Below, in pieces: positions 8,648 to 17,870 of a DNA stretch of 64,000 nucleotides; position 1 is the stretch's first letter; every line of letters starts with the position of its first letter. Below the pieces are notes generated by a model. That model searched no databases, had not been told where the DNA came from, and saw only the letters and a list, made by a program, of their open reading frames with translations. The translations under genes and the position numbers were made by a program. Source of the stretch: Pseudomonadota bacterium (GTDB lineage Bacteria; Pseudomonadota; Alphaproteobacteria; Rhizobiales; Aestuariivirgaceae); NCBI GenBank assembly GCA_963205315.1, contig CAUJIO010000056.1, positions 30,917 through 94,916 of the forward strand. Reading direction: 5' to 3'.

Positions 8648-9697
8648 ATGTCGAAGATTCGTGTTGCCATTAATGGCTATGGTGTGATCGGAAAGCGGGT
8701 CGCGCTCGCCGTAGGCACGCAGGACGATATGGAAGTAGCGGGAGTATGCGACGTTACCACCGACTGGCGGCTACGGCCTTGGCTTTCTACAGGAGGGAAG
8801 TTGTTCGCCGCTGACGAAGCCCACGCAACGGATATGGCAAAGGCTGGTCTGAAGCTCGACGGCACCCTTCGCGAGCTGTTGGGACAATGCGATATCATTG
8901 TTGATTGCACACCTAAACGCGTTGCGGCGTCCAATGTGACGCTCTACCGCGAGCAAGGTAAGAAGTTCATCGTGCAAGGTGGCGAAAAGCACAATGTCAC
9001 GGGGCATTCTTTCGTAGCTGAGACATCATACGGCTCCGCTCTGGGACGGGATTCCACCCGGGTTGTATCCTGCAATACCACCTCGATCGTCAGAACGCTT
9101 TCAGCGCTAAAGCGCGCAGGACTCCTAAAACGTGCCCGGGGAACGCTGCTGCGCAGGGCGACAGATCCCTGGGAAAGCCATCTTGGCGGTATTATGAACA
9201 CGCTGGTTCCAGAACCTGAGATTCCCAGCCATCAAGGGCCTGATGCCCAGACGGTCGACCCCGAACTCGACGTTGTTACAATGGCAGTTATGGTACCCGA
9301 GACACTTGCCCACCTTCACTACTGGTCCGTAGAGATGCCGCGCGCTGCCAGTAAGGACGAAGTGATTGCCGCTTTTAGCACATCGTCCCGCATTGCGCTA
9401 ATACGCTACGGCGATGGGTTTAGCGGCATCAACACGGTCAAGGAGTTGACTTCCGATCTCGGGCGCCCCTTTTCCAATCTCTATGAAGTGGCCCTGTGGC
9501 GGGACATGCTTAAGGTACAAGGTAACGAACTGTTCTATGCTTACATGGTGGATAACCAGGCAATCGTGATCCCGGAAACGATTGATGCCATCCGAGCACT
9601 TACCCGAGCAGAAGTCGATGCCCTCTCCTCCATCGAGCGTACCAATGCGTCGCTGGGAATTGGAGCGGCGCCTCTGTTGGGGCCTTCGAGGGGGTAG
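8648..9697 (+). CDS. gap: Type II (archaeal-type) glyceraldehyde-3-phosphate dehydrogenase
   Basis: The 349-residue protein begins with the Rossmann motif VAINGYGVIGKRVA and contains SCNTTS with the catalytic cysteine at about residue 142, within the sequence context of the archaeal type II GAPDH family rather than the bacterial type I enzyme (which has SCTTNC). Other family marks are DCTPKRV and FIVQGGEKH. It catalyses oxidative phosphorylation of glyceraldehyde-3-phosphate to 1,3-bisphosphoglycerate with NAD(P). The ATG follows a GAGGAGGGAC ribosome site. A second, divergent GAPDH next to PEP synthase suggests a stress-specific lower glycolysis or gluconeogenesis route, which is inference. 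Confidence 0.92.
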   Translation: MSKIRVAINGYGVIGKRVALAVGTQDDMEVAGVCDVTTDWRLRPWLSTGGKLFAADEAHATDMAKAGLKLDGTLRELLGQCDIIVDCTPKRVAASNVTLYREQGKKFIVQGGEKHNVTGHSFVAETSYGSALGRDSTRVVSCNTTSIVRTLSALKRAGLLKRARGTLLRRATDPWESHLGGIMNTLVPEPEIPSHQGPDAQTVDPELDVVTMAVMVPETLAHLHYWSVEMPRAASKDEVIAAFSTSSRIALIRYGDGFSGINTVKELTSDLGRPFSNLYEVALWRDMLKVQGNELFYAYMVDNQAIVIPETIDAIRALTRAEVDALSSIERTNASLGIGAAPLLGPSRG

Positions 9698-9721
9698 CGC
9701 TCAATGAGAAATCCTATGCGG

Positions 9722-10225
9722 TCAATTGCCGGAATGCGAGTAACGAAAGGGGAAAGATATTGCCGTCTTACGTTCGGGCAATAAGACCTTGAACACCAAG
9801 TCGTAGAGATCTGGGCCGGCCAATCTAACGAATATTCCCCAGGTGACGGAATCCGCAATTGTCATTGGTTCGAGATTGAGCCAGGTTGCGCCGACATGGC
9901 CCAAGCCCATGATGCTCACCGACATTTGAGCGGACTCAATCCGTTTGCCGGACGCCGCGTCGAAGAGGGCCAATATGAGATGGTACTGGTGCTGTCCCTC
10001 GGGAGAGCCACCGTGCATGCTGCCCTCGGCGTGAGACTCCGGATGACCCCGTACAACAGCGGCGGGCAGCACGCCAAAATAGGCGAGAACCCCTTCCACG
10101 ATCATTGAGTTGCCCTTTCCGTTGTCCTGCGCCGACGCGGCACGCGACAGCGCAGCCGCCAGTATCGAGGCACAGGTCGTGACAATTGCGTTCCGGCGCG
10201 AAACGATCGACCGTACTCGGCTCAT
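9722..10225 (-). CDS. Tat-exported periplasmic protein of unknown function
   Basis: I placed the start at 10225 because a GGAGG site lies 6-10 bp upstream; the longer reading frame has no such site. The 167-residue product starts with a twin-arginine-like signal (SRRNAIVTTCASILAAAL, cleaved near ASAQD). The mature part has a Met/His-containing loop (SHAEGSMHGGSPEGQHQYH) and several beta-strand-like stretches (LILALFDA, ESAQMSVSIM, YDLVFKVLL). The layout resembles small periplasmic immunoglobulin-like proteins such as YtkA/CopC-type, but I cannot assign it. His/Met residues and Tat export suggest a metal-related role. It converges on the GAPDH gene with a 24-bp gap. Confidence 0.6.
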   Translation of the reverse strand: MSRVRSIVSRRNAIVTTCASILAAALSRAASAQDNGKGNSMIVEGVLAYFGVLPAAVVRGHPESHAEGSMHGGSPEGQHQYHLILALFDAASGKRIESAQMSVSIMGLGHVGATWLNLEPMTIADSVTWGIFVRLAGPDLYDLVFKVLLPERKTAISFPFRYSHSGN

Positions 10226-10524
10226 GCTCTTGCCTCCTCTATGTTCCGGCGTCGAGAAATCGACGAGGAAAATGCCGTCTTTGATCAGGCTGCTGCACAA
10301 CACGGTCAAATTGACTTTCCGGTGTCGATTTCACCTGTCTCCTGTGCAGGCTACATTACTGCCCCCATCGTGTCGGCGAAAGCCACCCTTTTCTGGAGAC
10401 ATGGTGCTCTGCGGGAACTGGTGGAGTTCCCGGCGCCAGATGTTAGTATGCAAGAACTGAGGCACGGACATGGGGTCGTGATGTTGGACGTCCACGCCTG
10501 GATTTCGACGAATGGGGAAAGACG

Positions 10525-11244
10525 ATGTGTCTGTCGGCTGGTGTCAGTTTTGCGGCCAGCGCGCTGTTGACGGTGGGGGGCGCGGCGATAGTCGTCAGGG
10601 CGTTGCGACGTAACTGGCGCTACCTCCCCATCGGGCTGATGCCCCTTTTTGCGGGCGTCCAGCAGTTCATGGAGGGTAACGTCTGGATGGGGGTCAACAG
10701 TGGCGATCATGCCACGATGGTCTGGGGTGCAATGGGTTTCATCTTTTTCACCTGGTTCATGTGGCCCTTCTGGATTCCTTTCGCAGTCTGGACACTCGAA
10801 CCGCCGCAGAGTCGCCGTCGGTGGTTGTTCCTGGTGATGACCGGGGTCGGGCTGGCGCTCGGTCTGCTCCTCTATATCCCGCACGGGGCCGGAACTGACT
10901 GGCTTGTCGTGACGGTCAATCGCAATTCGCTTGCTTACGAGAACTCGATGTTGCTCGACCAGTTCCTGCCGCGCTGGCTCACTTACGCCCTCTACGTCTT
11001 CCTGATCGTCGCGCCGCCCGCGCTGTCCTATTATCGCCACATGCGGCATTTCGCTTGGACAGTAATTGTCGTCCTCGTGCTGGACGTGACCTTGTTACGC
11101 TACGCGTATATTTCGTTCTTCTGCCTTCTTGCGGGGCTGGCAACGGTTCACCTTGCCTGGATCATTCTGACCAACAAGTGCGCCGAAGAGTGTCCGGAAC
11201 TCTTCGGACATGCTGCTGCTCCAAAACCTGCAGCATTCCAATAG
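10525..11244 (+). CDS. DUF6629-like multi-helix membrane protein
   Basis: The 239-residue protein begins MCLSAGVSFAASALLTVGG, the hallmark start (MCxSAxxSF) of the DUF6629 family, and has about seven hydrophobic helices with many Trp residues. A GGGGAAAG site lies upstream. The function of the family is unknown. It ends with a short soluble tail containing CAEECPELFGH. The interval from 10226 to 10524, upstream and divergent from the Tat protein, holds no gene I can support. Confidence 0.7.
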   Translation: MCLSAGVSFAASALLTVGGAAIVVRALRRNWRYLPIGLMPLFAGVQQFMEGNVWMGVNSGDHATMVWGAMGFIFFTWFMWPFWIPFAVWTLEPPQSRRRWLFLVMTGVGLALGLLLYIPHGAGTDWLVVTVNRNSLAYENSMLLDQFLPRWLTYALYVFLIVAPPALSYYRHMRHFAWTVIVVLVLDVTLLRYAYISFFCLLAGLATVHLAWIILTNKCAEECPELFGHAAAPKPAAFQ

Positions 11245-11274
11245 GGGCGAGTGCAGCAGCTCGTCAGCAACCCT

Positions 11275-11317
11275 CACGCTATGCCAGAACATTCTATCAA
11301 GCCGCCGGCATAGCGTG
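11275..11317. terminator. Inverted repeat between convergent genes, possible bidirectional terminator
   Basis: CACGCTATGCC at 11275-11285 pairs exactly with GGCATAGCGTG at 11307-11317, leaving a 21-base loop. It sits in the short gap between the convergent DUF6629 and dehydrogenase genes, the usual place for a shared terminator. There is no T-run, so the call is positional. Confidence 0.35.
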
Positions 11318-11372
11318 TCCGATGGTGGTGAGCCGGTCCGACTGGCCTGCAACTCTCTAGCCAACCTTGAGA

Positions 11373-12377
11373 CTATACCACGGCGTTCCGGGGCGCTCCC
11401 GCCAGGAATGCCTCGATGTTGTCTAGCGTCGTCTGGATGATGCGATGGAGAGCGGCCTCCGTGTTGTAGGCGTTGTGCGGCGTGATGATGACGTTCTGCA
11501 TTCGCAGCAGGAGGTGATCTGCCAGCAATGTCTTTAGTTCCGCCCCGGCGAGAGCGCGTCTGGACCTCAAGATCTCTGCCTCGTCCCGGAGCAAGGGTTC
11601 CCCCGGAACCACGTCCAGCCCGGCTCCCCACAGAATACCTGTTTGCAATGCCCACAGCAGAGCTTCAGCATCGACAATGTTTCCACGGGCGGTGTTGATG
11701 AGAATGCTCCCGCGCTTCATGCTGGCGAATGCGCTCCGATCGAGCAAATTCAAGGTCTGAGGAGTTGCTGGGAGATGTATAGTAACCACGTCCGATGTCG
11801 CCAGGAGCTCTTGCAGGCTCAGGTAGACGAAGCCGATCGCTCTTGCGGATTCATCATCCTGTCTCTTGTCGTAGGCGACCACCTCCATGCCGAAGCCGCG
11901 GCCAATCTGCGCGGCCCTGCGGCCGATCCGCCCAGTGCCAAGGACTCCCAGGCGTCTTCCCTGGAGTTCAATCCCACGCAGTTGCTTCCGGTCGAAATCG
12001 AGCCGTTGCACTCGTGCCAGGCTTTCCGGAATTTTTCTGGCTACGCTTAGGAGGAGGGCAAAAGCGTGTTCCGCTACGGTGGCATCCCCGTAATCAGGTA
12101 CGTTGCAGACTCTTATTCCGCGCTCCCTGCAGTATTCGAGATCGATATGATCCACACCGGTGGAACGGGTGGCGATGAGTGTCAGACGCGGGAATGCCTT
12201 CAAGAGAGGAGAAGTCAGCTGGGACCCAATGAAAACGCTGATCACCTTGGCCTCGGTGAACTGCTTTGCGGTCTCCGGTGTGAGTGGCTCCCGCGTACAG
12301 TGGAAGTCATGGAGGCCGCGTAGGCGCTCGCAACCCCGCTCCTCCCAGTCCTCGGTTTCAAAGACAACGATTTGCAT
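11373..12377 (-). CDS. D-isomer-specific 2-hydroxyacid dehydrogenase (D-lactate dehydrogenase-like)
   Basis: The 334-residue enzyme shows the family's two-domain build: an N-terminal catalytic half with ATRSTGVDHIDLEYC, the Rossmann motif GVLGTGRIGRRAAQI at about residues 144-158, INTARGNIVD with the substrate-binding Arg, and ITPHNAYNTEAA with the catalytic His. GATVAEHAFALLL is also typical of D-lactate dehydrogenases. It would reduce pyruvate or another 2-keto acid with NADH in the cytoplasm. Near PEP synthase and phosphoketolase, a fermentative redox-balancing role is plausible; the substrate is inferred. It converges with the DUF6629 gene and lies 51 bp downstream of copZ. Confidence 0.88.
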   Translation of the reverse strand: MQIVVFETEDWEERGCERLRGLHDFHCTREPLTPETAKQFTEAKVISVFIGSQLTSPLLKAFPRLTLIATRSTGVDHIDLEYCRERGIRVCNVPDYGDATVAEHAFALLLSVARKIPESLARVQRLDFDRKQLRGIELQGRRLGVLGTGRIGRRAAQIGRGFGMEVVAYDKRQDDESARAIGFVYLSLQELLATSDVVTIHLPATPQTLNLLDRSAFASMKRGSILINTARGNIVDAEALLWALQTGILWGAGLDVVPGEPLLRDEAEILRSRRALAGAELKTLLADHLLLRMQNVIITPHNAYNTEAALHRIIQTTLDNIEAFLAGAPRNAVV

Positions 12378-12428
12378 GAATCAGACTCCGCGGAGAGGGG
12401 CACCCCATCGTCAGAGGTGCCCCGAGCG

Positions 12429-12623
12429 CTAGGCGGCAGTGTTTGGGTAGCCTGCGTCTAACAATGCCTTAGAGATGCTGGGTACCTGAGCCGCCGTCGT
12501 CACCTCAACGGTCTTGCTTGGCAAATCCACTTTGACGTCAGCCGTGGGATCAACGGCCCTGATTGCCTTTGTGATGACACCGGCGCAGTGGCCGCAGCTC
12601 ATATCTGGCACATTGAGTTTCAT
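12429..12623 (-). CDS. copZ: CopZ-like copper chaperone (single HMA domain)
   Basis: The 64-residue protein is one HMA domain with the copper site MSCGHC near residues 8-13. It shuttles Cu(I) in the cytoplasm to the CopA exporter or to CueR. I placed the start at 12623, preceded by GGAG; upstream in-frame ATGs would overlap the promoter. It is divergent from copA, with two CueR-type operator/promoters in between. Its promoter (about 12670-12700) has the long spacer typical of MerR-family control, so induction by copper with copA is expected. Confidence 0.88.
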   Translation of the reverse strand: MKLNVPDMSCGHCAGVITKAIRAVDPTADVKVDLPSKTVEVTTAAQVPSISKALLDAGYPNTAA

Positions 12624-12669
12624 CGTCAGGTTCTCCATTTCAGCAGAGAAAGTTTTTTCTGCCTCCCTG

Positions 12670-12700
12670 TAGATAAGGGTTCCAACGCTGGCAAGGTCAA
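12670..12700 (-). promoter_or_regulatory. CueR-type operator/promoter for copZ
   Basis: On the minus strand TTGACC (12700-12695) is followed by CTTGCC...GGAACC, an imperfect dyad, and a -10-like TATCTA at 12675-12670, giving a spacer of about 19 bp. The overlong spacer with a dyad inside it is the MerR/CueR hallmark. The CueR homologue is encoded at 15345. Confidence 0.65.
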
Positions 12701-12723
12701 GGGGAGCGCAACCCTTTTTTCTC

Positions 12724-12755
12724 TTGACCTTGCCAGCATGGGAAGCCTCATACAT
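12724..12755 (+). promoter_or_regulatory. CueR-type operator/promoter for copA
   Basis: TTGACC at 12724-12729, the dyad CTTGCC-agcat-GGGAAG at 12729-12745 and a -10-like CATACAT at about 12749-12755 give a 19-20 bp spacer. It repeats the copZ operator almost base for base (both contain TTGACCTTGCCAGC) and points the other way, so one regulator can drive both genes. Confidence 0.68.
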
Positions 12756-12800
12756 GGAACAGATTGTTCAAGAGGCTCAGGTGAGCCGGGAGTATCTGTG

Positions 12801-15302
12801 ATGGAGCTGAGTTTTCCGGTTGAGGGAATGACCTGTGCCTCATGTGTGAGGCGCGTGGAAAAGGCGATTGAAGGAGTGCCCGGTGTTTCGCGAGCCGCCG
12901 TCAACCTCGCGACGGAGCGGGCAGACGTGATTTTCCGGGAGCGAGCAAAGATTGCTGAAGTTGTGAAGGCGGTCCAGAACGCGGGTTATGAAGTCCCCCG
13001 CAAGCGGCTTGAGTTTTCGATCGGAGGCATGACCTGTGCCTCCTGCGTGAACCGGGTGGAGAGGGCAATATCCGATGTGCCGGGCGTGCTCGAGGCCTCG
13101 GTAAATCTTGCCACGGAAAGAGCGAGCCTTGAAGTCGTTTCCGGCACGCGGCTGGTGGATATCGGCCTTGCTGTGCGGAAGGCGGGCTACGAGGCCCGGC
13201 TAGTTGAAGATCAGGCCGCGGCAGCGACCGGTGGGCAGTCCAGCAAGGACCTGGAACTGCGGCGCCTCACGCGCGATGTTGTCATCGCCGCTGTGTTCAC
13301 GCTGCCCCTCTTCGTGCTCGAGATGGGGATCCACGTCCTCCCCGGCCTCCACGAGTTGCTGATGTCAACCTTGGATCAGCGGACACTCTACTTGGTCTAC
13401 TTTGTGTTCGCCAGCATTGTCCAGTTCGGGCCGGGTCTCCGCTTCTACCTCAAAGGGGTGCCAGCCCTGCTTCGACTTGCCCCGGACATGAATTCCCTCG
13501 TTGTCTTAGGCTCCACCGCAGCGTGGGGCTACTCTGTGGTCGCCACCTTCGCGCCCCACCTGTTGCCTCACGGAACCGTAAACGTCTATTACGAAGCTTC
13601 ATCCGTGATCGTGACGCTGATCCTTCTGGGCCGTTTCCTCGAGGCAAAGGCCAAGGGGCGAACCAGCGAGGCCATTCGCAAGCTTGTCGGTCTGCAGGCC
13701 AAGTCCGCCCGCGTGGAGCGGGCCGGTGAGTTCACGGAGGTTCCGCTTGAACAGGTGGTGCAGGGAGACATCGTTCAGGTGCGGCCCGGCGAGCGCGTTC
13801 CGGTCGACGGCGAAGTTTCCACGGGTGCGTCTTTCGTCGACGAGTCGATGATCACCGGTGAGCCGGTTCCCGTGTCGAAGACGGAAGGCTCGGAGGTGGT
13901 GGGCGGCACCATCAACAAGAACGGCAGCTTCACCTATCGCGCTACGAAGGTCGGCGCCGATATGTTGCTGTCGCAGATCATTCGGATGGTCGAAGCGGCC
14001 CAGGGATCCAAACTGCCCATTCAGGCGAGGGTTGACCAGATTACCGCATGGTTCGTTCCGGCTGTGATGCTTGCTGCCATTGCAACGTTCGGTGTCTGGA
14101 TCGCCTTCGGGCCCGCGCCCGCGCTAAGCTTCGGGATTGTCAATGCCGTGGCCGTACTCATCATTGCGTGTCCCTGTGCCATGGGACTTGCAACACCGAC
14201 GTCCATCATGGTGGGGACAGGGCGCGCAGCCGAACTCGGAATCCTGTTCCGCAAGGGCGAGGCGCTGCAGAGTTTGCGGGACGCAGAGATCATTGCGCTC
14301 GACAAGACCGGTACGCTGACGGAAGGCCGCCCCGAGTTGACAGATTTCGTGGTTGCGGATGGTTTTGATGCGGTTAGCTTGCTTCCCCTGGTGGCGGCTG
14401 TGGAGAGCCAGTCGGAACACCCGATCGCTGCCGCAATCGTTGCTGCAGCCAAGCGAAGCGGGTACGCCATACCCACGGTTTCGAGCTTCGAAGCTGTGCC
14501 CGGCTACGGCGCCCATGCGCTTGTGGAGGGCCGGGACGTCGCTGTGGGTGCCGACCGGTACATGCAGCAGTTGGGCATTGATACGACCCGGTTTTCGGCG
14601 ATGGCAGAGAAGCTGGGAAGCGAGGGCAAGTCACCGCTCTACGCCACGGTTGACGGTGCCCTTGCAGCGGTTATCGCCGTTGCCGATCCGATCAAGCCAT
14701 CGACGCATTCCGCGATTGCCGCGCTTCACAAGCTCGGCCTGAGGGTGGCTATGATCACTGGGGACAACCGGCGCACCGCGGAAGCGATCGGACGCATACT
14801 CGGCATCGATGAGATCGCCGCCGAAGTGCTGCCTCAGGGCAAGGTCGAAGTCATCAAGCAATGGAAGGTCATGGGGCGCAAGGTGGCCTTCGTTGGGGAT
14901 GGCATCAACGATGCGCCTGCACTGGCGGAGGCCGACGTTGGGCTGGCAATCGGCACAGGCACCGACATTGCCATTGAAAGTGCGGACGTCGTTCTGATGT
15001 CAGGTGACCTTCAGGGGGTCCCGAACGCCATTGGACTGTCGCAGGCTACCATCCGGAACATCAAGGAAAACCTCTTCTGGGCATTCGCTTACAACGTGCT
15101 CCTGATCCCAGTGGCTGCAGGTGTCCTTTATCCCTTCACGGGGACGCTTCTCTCGCCAATCCTTGCAGCGGGTGCCATGGCGCTCTCCAGTGTGTTTGTT
15201 CTGACAAATGCGCTGCGGCTCCGGCGTTTCAGGCCGGCCTACAAGGTTCGATTGGCAAATGCGGGGAGAGTATCACCTGTCACGGCGCAAACCCTGGGGT
15301 AG
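12801..15302 (+). CDS. copA: Cu(I)-exporting P1B-1-type ATPase
   Basis: The 833-residue pump exports cytoplasmic Cu(I) using ATP. Two N-terminal HMA domains each carry GMTCASC (Cys pairs about 12/15 and 79/82). The transmembrane CPC motif ([12 protein letters not shown], about 457-459), the phosphorylated DKTGTLTEG Asp at about 501, the HP locus (SEHPIAAA), TGDNRRT and GDGINDAP are all intact. I chose ATG 12801, preceded by GGGAG and starting directly with the first HMA domain; the longer frame upstream runs through the promoter. It is followed 42 bp later by cueR, so copA and its regulator are probably co-transcribed. Confidence 0.96.
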   Translation: MELSFPVEGMTCASCVRRVEKAIEGVPGVSRAAVNLATERADVIFRERAKIAEVVKAVQNAGYEVPRKRLEFSIGGMTCASCVNRVERAISDVPGVLEASVNLATERASLEVVSGTRLVDIGLAVRKAGYEARLVEDQAAAATGGQSSKDLELRRLTRDVVIAAVFTLPLFVLEMGIHVLPGLHELLMSTLDQRTLYLVYFVFASIVQFGPGLRFYLKGVPALLRLAPDMNSLVVLGSTAAWGYSVVATFAPHLLPHGTVNVYYEASSVIVTLILLGRFLEAKAKGRTSEAIRKLVGLQAKSARVERAGEFTEVPLEQVVQGDIVQVRPGERVPVDGEVSTGASFVDESMITGEPVPVSKTEGSEVVGGTINKNGSFTYRATKVGADMLLSQIIRMVEAAQGSKLPIQARVDQITAWFVPAVMLAAIATFGVWIAFGPAPALSFGIVNAVAVLIIACPCAMGLATPTSIMVGTGRAAELGILFRKGEALQSLRDAEIIALDKTGTLTEGRPELTDFVVADGFDAVSLLPLVAAVESQSEHPIAAAIVAAAKRSGYAIPTVSSFEAVPGYGAHALVEGRDVAVGADRYMQQLGIDTTRFSAMAEKLGSEGKSPLYATVDGALAAVIAVADPIKPSTHSAIAALHKLGLRVAMITGDNRRTAEAIGRILGIDEIAAEVLPQGKVEVIKQWKVMGRKVAFVGDGINDAPALAEADVGLAIGTGTDIAIESADVVLMSGDLQGVPNAIGLSQATIRNIKENLFWAFAYNVLLIPVAAGVLYPFTGTLLSPILAAGAMALSSVFVLTNALRLRRFRPAYKVRLANAGRVSPVTAQTLG

Positions 15303-15344
15303 AAAAGCGTGGATGGGTTGGCGGGGGTAAATAGGAGAACCAGA

Positions 15345-15797
15345 ATGAACATTGGTGAAGTGTCTGCCGCATCCGGCGTCTCCGCAAAGATGATCCGTTA
15401 TTATGAACAGATTGGCCTGCTAAGGGCTGCAGCCCGAAGCCCGGCAGGGTATCGACTGTACAGCGCGACGGATGTTCACGACCTGAGCTTCATTCGCCGT
15501 GCCCGCGATCTGGGGTTTACAGTGGAGCAGATTGGCGAACTGCTTGAGCTCTGGCGCGACCGGAACAGAGCGAGTGCCGACGTGAGACGCATCGCGTCGC
15601 AGCATCTTGAGAGGCTTGAACGGAAGATGGCCGAAATCAGGGAAATGACGGACGCCCTCAAATTTCTTGTTAATCACTGCCGCGGCAATCATCGCCCCGA
15701 CTGTCCAATCATCGAAGAACTGGCTCGAAAGTCGATTGAGGCAGAGGAGACCAGAGCGACCTCGCAGCTTGGAAGAGGATTCAAAAAACTGGAGTGA
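15345..15797 (+). CDS. cueR: CueR-type MerR-family copper regulator
   Basis: The 150-residue regulator has an N-terminal MerR winged helix (NIGEVSAASGVSAKMIRYYEQIGLL), a long dimerisation helix, and a metal-binding loop HCRGNHRPDC with cysteines at about 112 and 120, the spacing of CueR. A neutral rather than extra Cys/His at the usual monovalent-metal position fits Cu(I)/Ag(I)/Au(I) sensing. The start at 15345 follows AGGAG. It would twist the overlong promoters of copA and copZ into activity. It lies directly after copA and before a Cys-rich exported protein and a multicopper oxidase. Confidence 0.93.
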   Translation: MNIGEVSAASGVSAKMIRYYEQIGLLRAAARSPAGYRLYSATDVHDLSFIRRARDLGFTVEQIGELLELWRDRNRASADVRRIASQHLERLERKMAEIREMTDALKFLVNHCRGNHRPDCPIIEELARKSIEAEETRATSQLGRGFKKLE

Positions 15798-15799
15798 GT

Positions 15800-15813
15800 T
15801 TGAGCCAAATCAA
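15800..15813. promoter_or_regulatory. FNR/FixK-like box upstream of Cys-rich exported protein gene
   Basis: TTGAGCCAAATCAA matches the FNR consensus TTGAT-N4-ATCAA at 9 of 10 fixed positions. It lies 26-52 bp before the possible starts of the next gene and overlaps a -35 region (TTGAGC) paired with a CATAAT -10 at 15822. Two other genes of the same small-protein type have comparable boxes. Confidence 0.4.
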
Positions 15814-15839
15814 GGTTCAGCCATAATCCGCGTGTTCAT

Positions 15840-16214
15840 GTGCAATTCGGAATGATCAGAGTATTTACCATGGCCCTCGCCTTTATGGCGCTGGCAGTCC
15901 TCGCTATCGGCACGATGACTGTGCCGAGCACTGCGGCTGGTTGCGACGCTCAGGGACATATCGGACATTCTCTGGCCCGTGAGCATACTCTCGGCGACTT
16001 GCCGGATTGTCGCGGATCCGCGTCGCATTCCGGCGTTCCATGTCCTGCTGTAAGCCTTTGTGGCGCTGCCCCCTGCATTCCTGCGATGTGGCATTCCACG
16101 CAGCAACTTGCCGGCCGGTTTTCTCAGAGCACGCTCTTTTCGCCGCCGGATGACCTGCGACTCGCAGAATGGAAGCTGGCCCCCCCGATAAAGCCGCCTC
16201 GCCTTTTGGGCTGA
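15840..16214 (+). CDS. Small exported Cys/His-containing protein (DUF2946/CopL-like type)
   Basis: The frame may start at GTG 15840 or, more likely, ATG 15852 (MIRVFTMALAFMALAVLAIG), giving about 120 residues with a signal peptide. The mature part has scattered Cys and His (CDAQGHIGH, DCRGSASHSGVPC, SLCGAAPC) and ends in a Pro-rich tail APPIKPPRLLG. The same architecture recurs in this window at 20146, 27921 and 58826. Such proteins appear in copper operons and probably bind metal in the periplasm; the role is inferred. It sits between cueR and a multicopper oxidase. Confidence 0.6.
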   Translation: MQFGMIRVFTMALAFMALAVLAIGTMTVPSTAAGCDAQGHIGHSLAREHTLGDLPDCRGSASHSGVPCPAVSLCGAAPCIPAMWHSTQQLAGRFSQSTLFSPPDDLRLAEWKLAPPIKPPRLLG

Positions 16215-16286
16215 CTCTTCTGAGTGAACCTTGAAGTTCGATTTCCCTGGCCCGGGTTAGGGCGGCTCTATGGAAAGACAAATCAC

Positions 16287-17756
16287 ATGAATCGCAGGAC
16301 TCTTCTGGCCGGCGCTGCTTACGCCAGCGCACTTGGACCCGCTTCCTTCCCCTTCAGGCGTGCTCGCGCTGCTGCGGCAGAAAAGCTCAACGTTGTATCC
16401 CGCACGATTGAGGTCAATGGCAGGGCAGCCACTGTCCTCGGCCTTACAGACGCTGGCAACAAGCCCGGTCTCATACTGGACGCAGGGAGCATGTTCGACA
16501 TTGTTCTCGACAACAAGCTTGCCGAAGACACGATGATCCACTGGCACGGCCTGACGCCGCCCGCCGAGTTCGATGGAGTGCCGGACCTGCCGATGCCCAT
16601 CATCAAGGCTGGGGAGCAGCGGGCCTACCGCTTTCCGGTCGGTGCGGGCGGAACGCACTGGATGCACGCGCACACTCTTCAGGAGCAGCAGCTTCTTGCT
16701 GCTCCCTTGATCGTGCGCACCACGGAGGATCGCAAGGCGGATGAACAGGAAGTCGTCGTTCTCCTCCATGACTTCTCCTTCACGCCGCCGGCCGAGTTGC
16801 TTGCCGGCCTCAAAGGTAGTGCGGGATCGGCCAAGCCCGGGATGGACCACGGCGTTGCAAGCCACGGCAACTCTGACGGCGGAATGGCCGGCATGGACAT
16901 GAGCGGCATGGACATGGGTAGCGACGCCGGGGTCAATTTGTCCGTTGGCGCTGCGGGCATGGACCTCAATGACATAGAATACGACGCCTATCTCGCGAAT
17001 GACCGCACCCTTGACGATCCGGAAGTCGTACAGGTGGAGCGTGGTGGACGCGTGAGACTGCGCATCATCAACGGTGCGACCGCGACCGGCTTCACGATCG
17101 ACCTCAACGGACTGACGGGGAAACTCCTGGCAGTCGACGGTCAGGCGATTGTTCCGCTCGAGGTGCGGCAGGTACCGCTCACCATGGGCCAGCGTGCGGA
17201 CATCAGGATCGACCTGCCGAAGGAAGGGGGAGCCTTCCCGATTGTGGCACTCCGCGAAGGGAGCGTTCAGCGGACAGGGATCGTCCTGGCTACTCCCGGA
17301 GCCAAGATCGCCGGCATGTCCACTGCAACAGAAAATGCCGGCCCCGTTCTGGATCTTTCGCTGGAGTCGCGTATCCAGGCGCAACAGACACTCGTGGCCA
17401 AGGCAGCGGATCGCAAGCTTACCGTTCATCTGGTCGGAAACATGGCGGGGTATACCTGGGCTATGGGTGGCGACTCGTTGAAGATCCGTTCGGGTGAACG
17501 CATCACCCTTGAGATGATGAATATGTCGATGATGGCACATCCCATGCATCTTCATGGCCATCACTTCCAGATTGTAGGGATCGGAGGGAAAGCGATCAAC
17601 GGCGCCGTGCGTGATACAGTTCTGGTACCCCCGAACCAGTCCGTAACGATTGCCTTCGATGCCAAAAACCCAGCGAAAGCCTGGGCATTCCACTGCCATC
17701 ACCTTTATCATATGGCGGCTGGCATGATCACAACTGTTGCTTACGATGGCATCTGA
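16287..17756 (+). CDS. Tat-exported multicopper oxidase (CopA/CueO-like)
   Basis: The 489-residue product begins MNRRTLLAGAA, a twin-arginine-like signal, and carries the four copper-ligand motifs: HWHGLTPP, HWMHAHTLQEQ, HPMHLHGHHFQI and HCHHLYHMAAGM, which supply the type 1, 2 and 3 sites. A Met-rich insert (GMAGMDMSGMDMG near residue 210) is typical of cuprous oxidases. It would oxidise toxic Cu(I) to Cu(II) in the periplasm. The start at 16287 follows GGAAAG and begins the signal; a longer frame has no Tat context. It is a close relative of the oxidase at 61404-62831. Confidence 0.93.
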   Translation: MNRRTLLAGAAYASALGPASFPFRRARAAAAEKLNVVSRTIEVNGRAATVLGLTDAGNKPGLILDAGSMFDIVLDNKLAEDTMIHWHGLTPPAEFDGVPDLPMPIIKAGEQRAYRFPVGAGGTHWMHAHTLQEQQLLAAPLIVRTTEDRKADEQEVVVLLHDFSFTPPAELLAGLKGSAGSAKPGMDHGVASHGNSDGGMAGMDMSGMDMGSDAGVNLSVGAAGMDLNDIEYDAYLANDRTLDDPEVVQVERGGRVRLRIINGATATGFTIDLNGLTGKLLAVDGQAIVPLEVRQVPLTMGQRADIRIDLPKEGGAFPIVALREGSVQRTGIVLATPGAKIAGMSTATENAGPVLDLSLESRIQAQQTLVAKAADRKLTVHLVGNMAGYTWAMGGDSLKIRSGERITLEMMNMSMMAHPMHLHGHHFQIVGIGGKAINGAVRDTVLVPPNQSVTIAFDAKNPAKAWAFHCHHLYHMAAGMITTVAYDGI

Positions 17757-17829
17757 GAACCCTCGCCTGATCTCAAATGCTGGGTCTCGGGAAGCTGTCA
17801 CACACTGGGCGTCTTCAAGAGCAAAGAGC

Positions 17830-17849
17830 AGCCGGGCTAACGCCCGGCT
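17830..17849. repeat. 8-bp perfect hairpin before the L,D-transpeptidase gene
   Basis: AGCCGGGC, a 4-base loop and GCCCGGCT form a tight stem 22 bp before the transpeptidase start. With no T-run after it, it may be a weak terminator for the oxidase or a leader structure. Confidence 0.45.
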
Positions 17850-17870
17850 TACGCACCCGCGGCAGCAAAG

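Noticed and set aside
14021..14516. 130-151 codon antisense frames opposite copA
   Set aside because: They overlap the conserved P and N domains of copA, with no ribosome site or domain.
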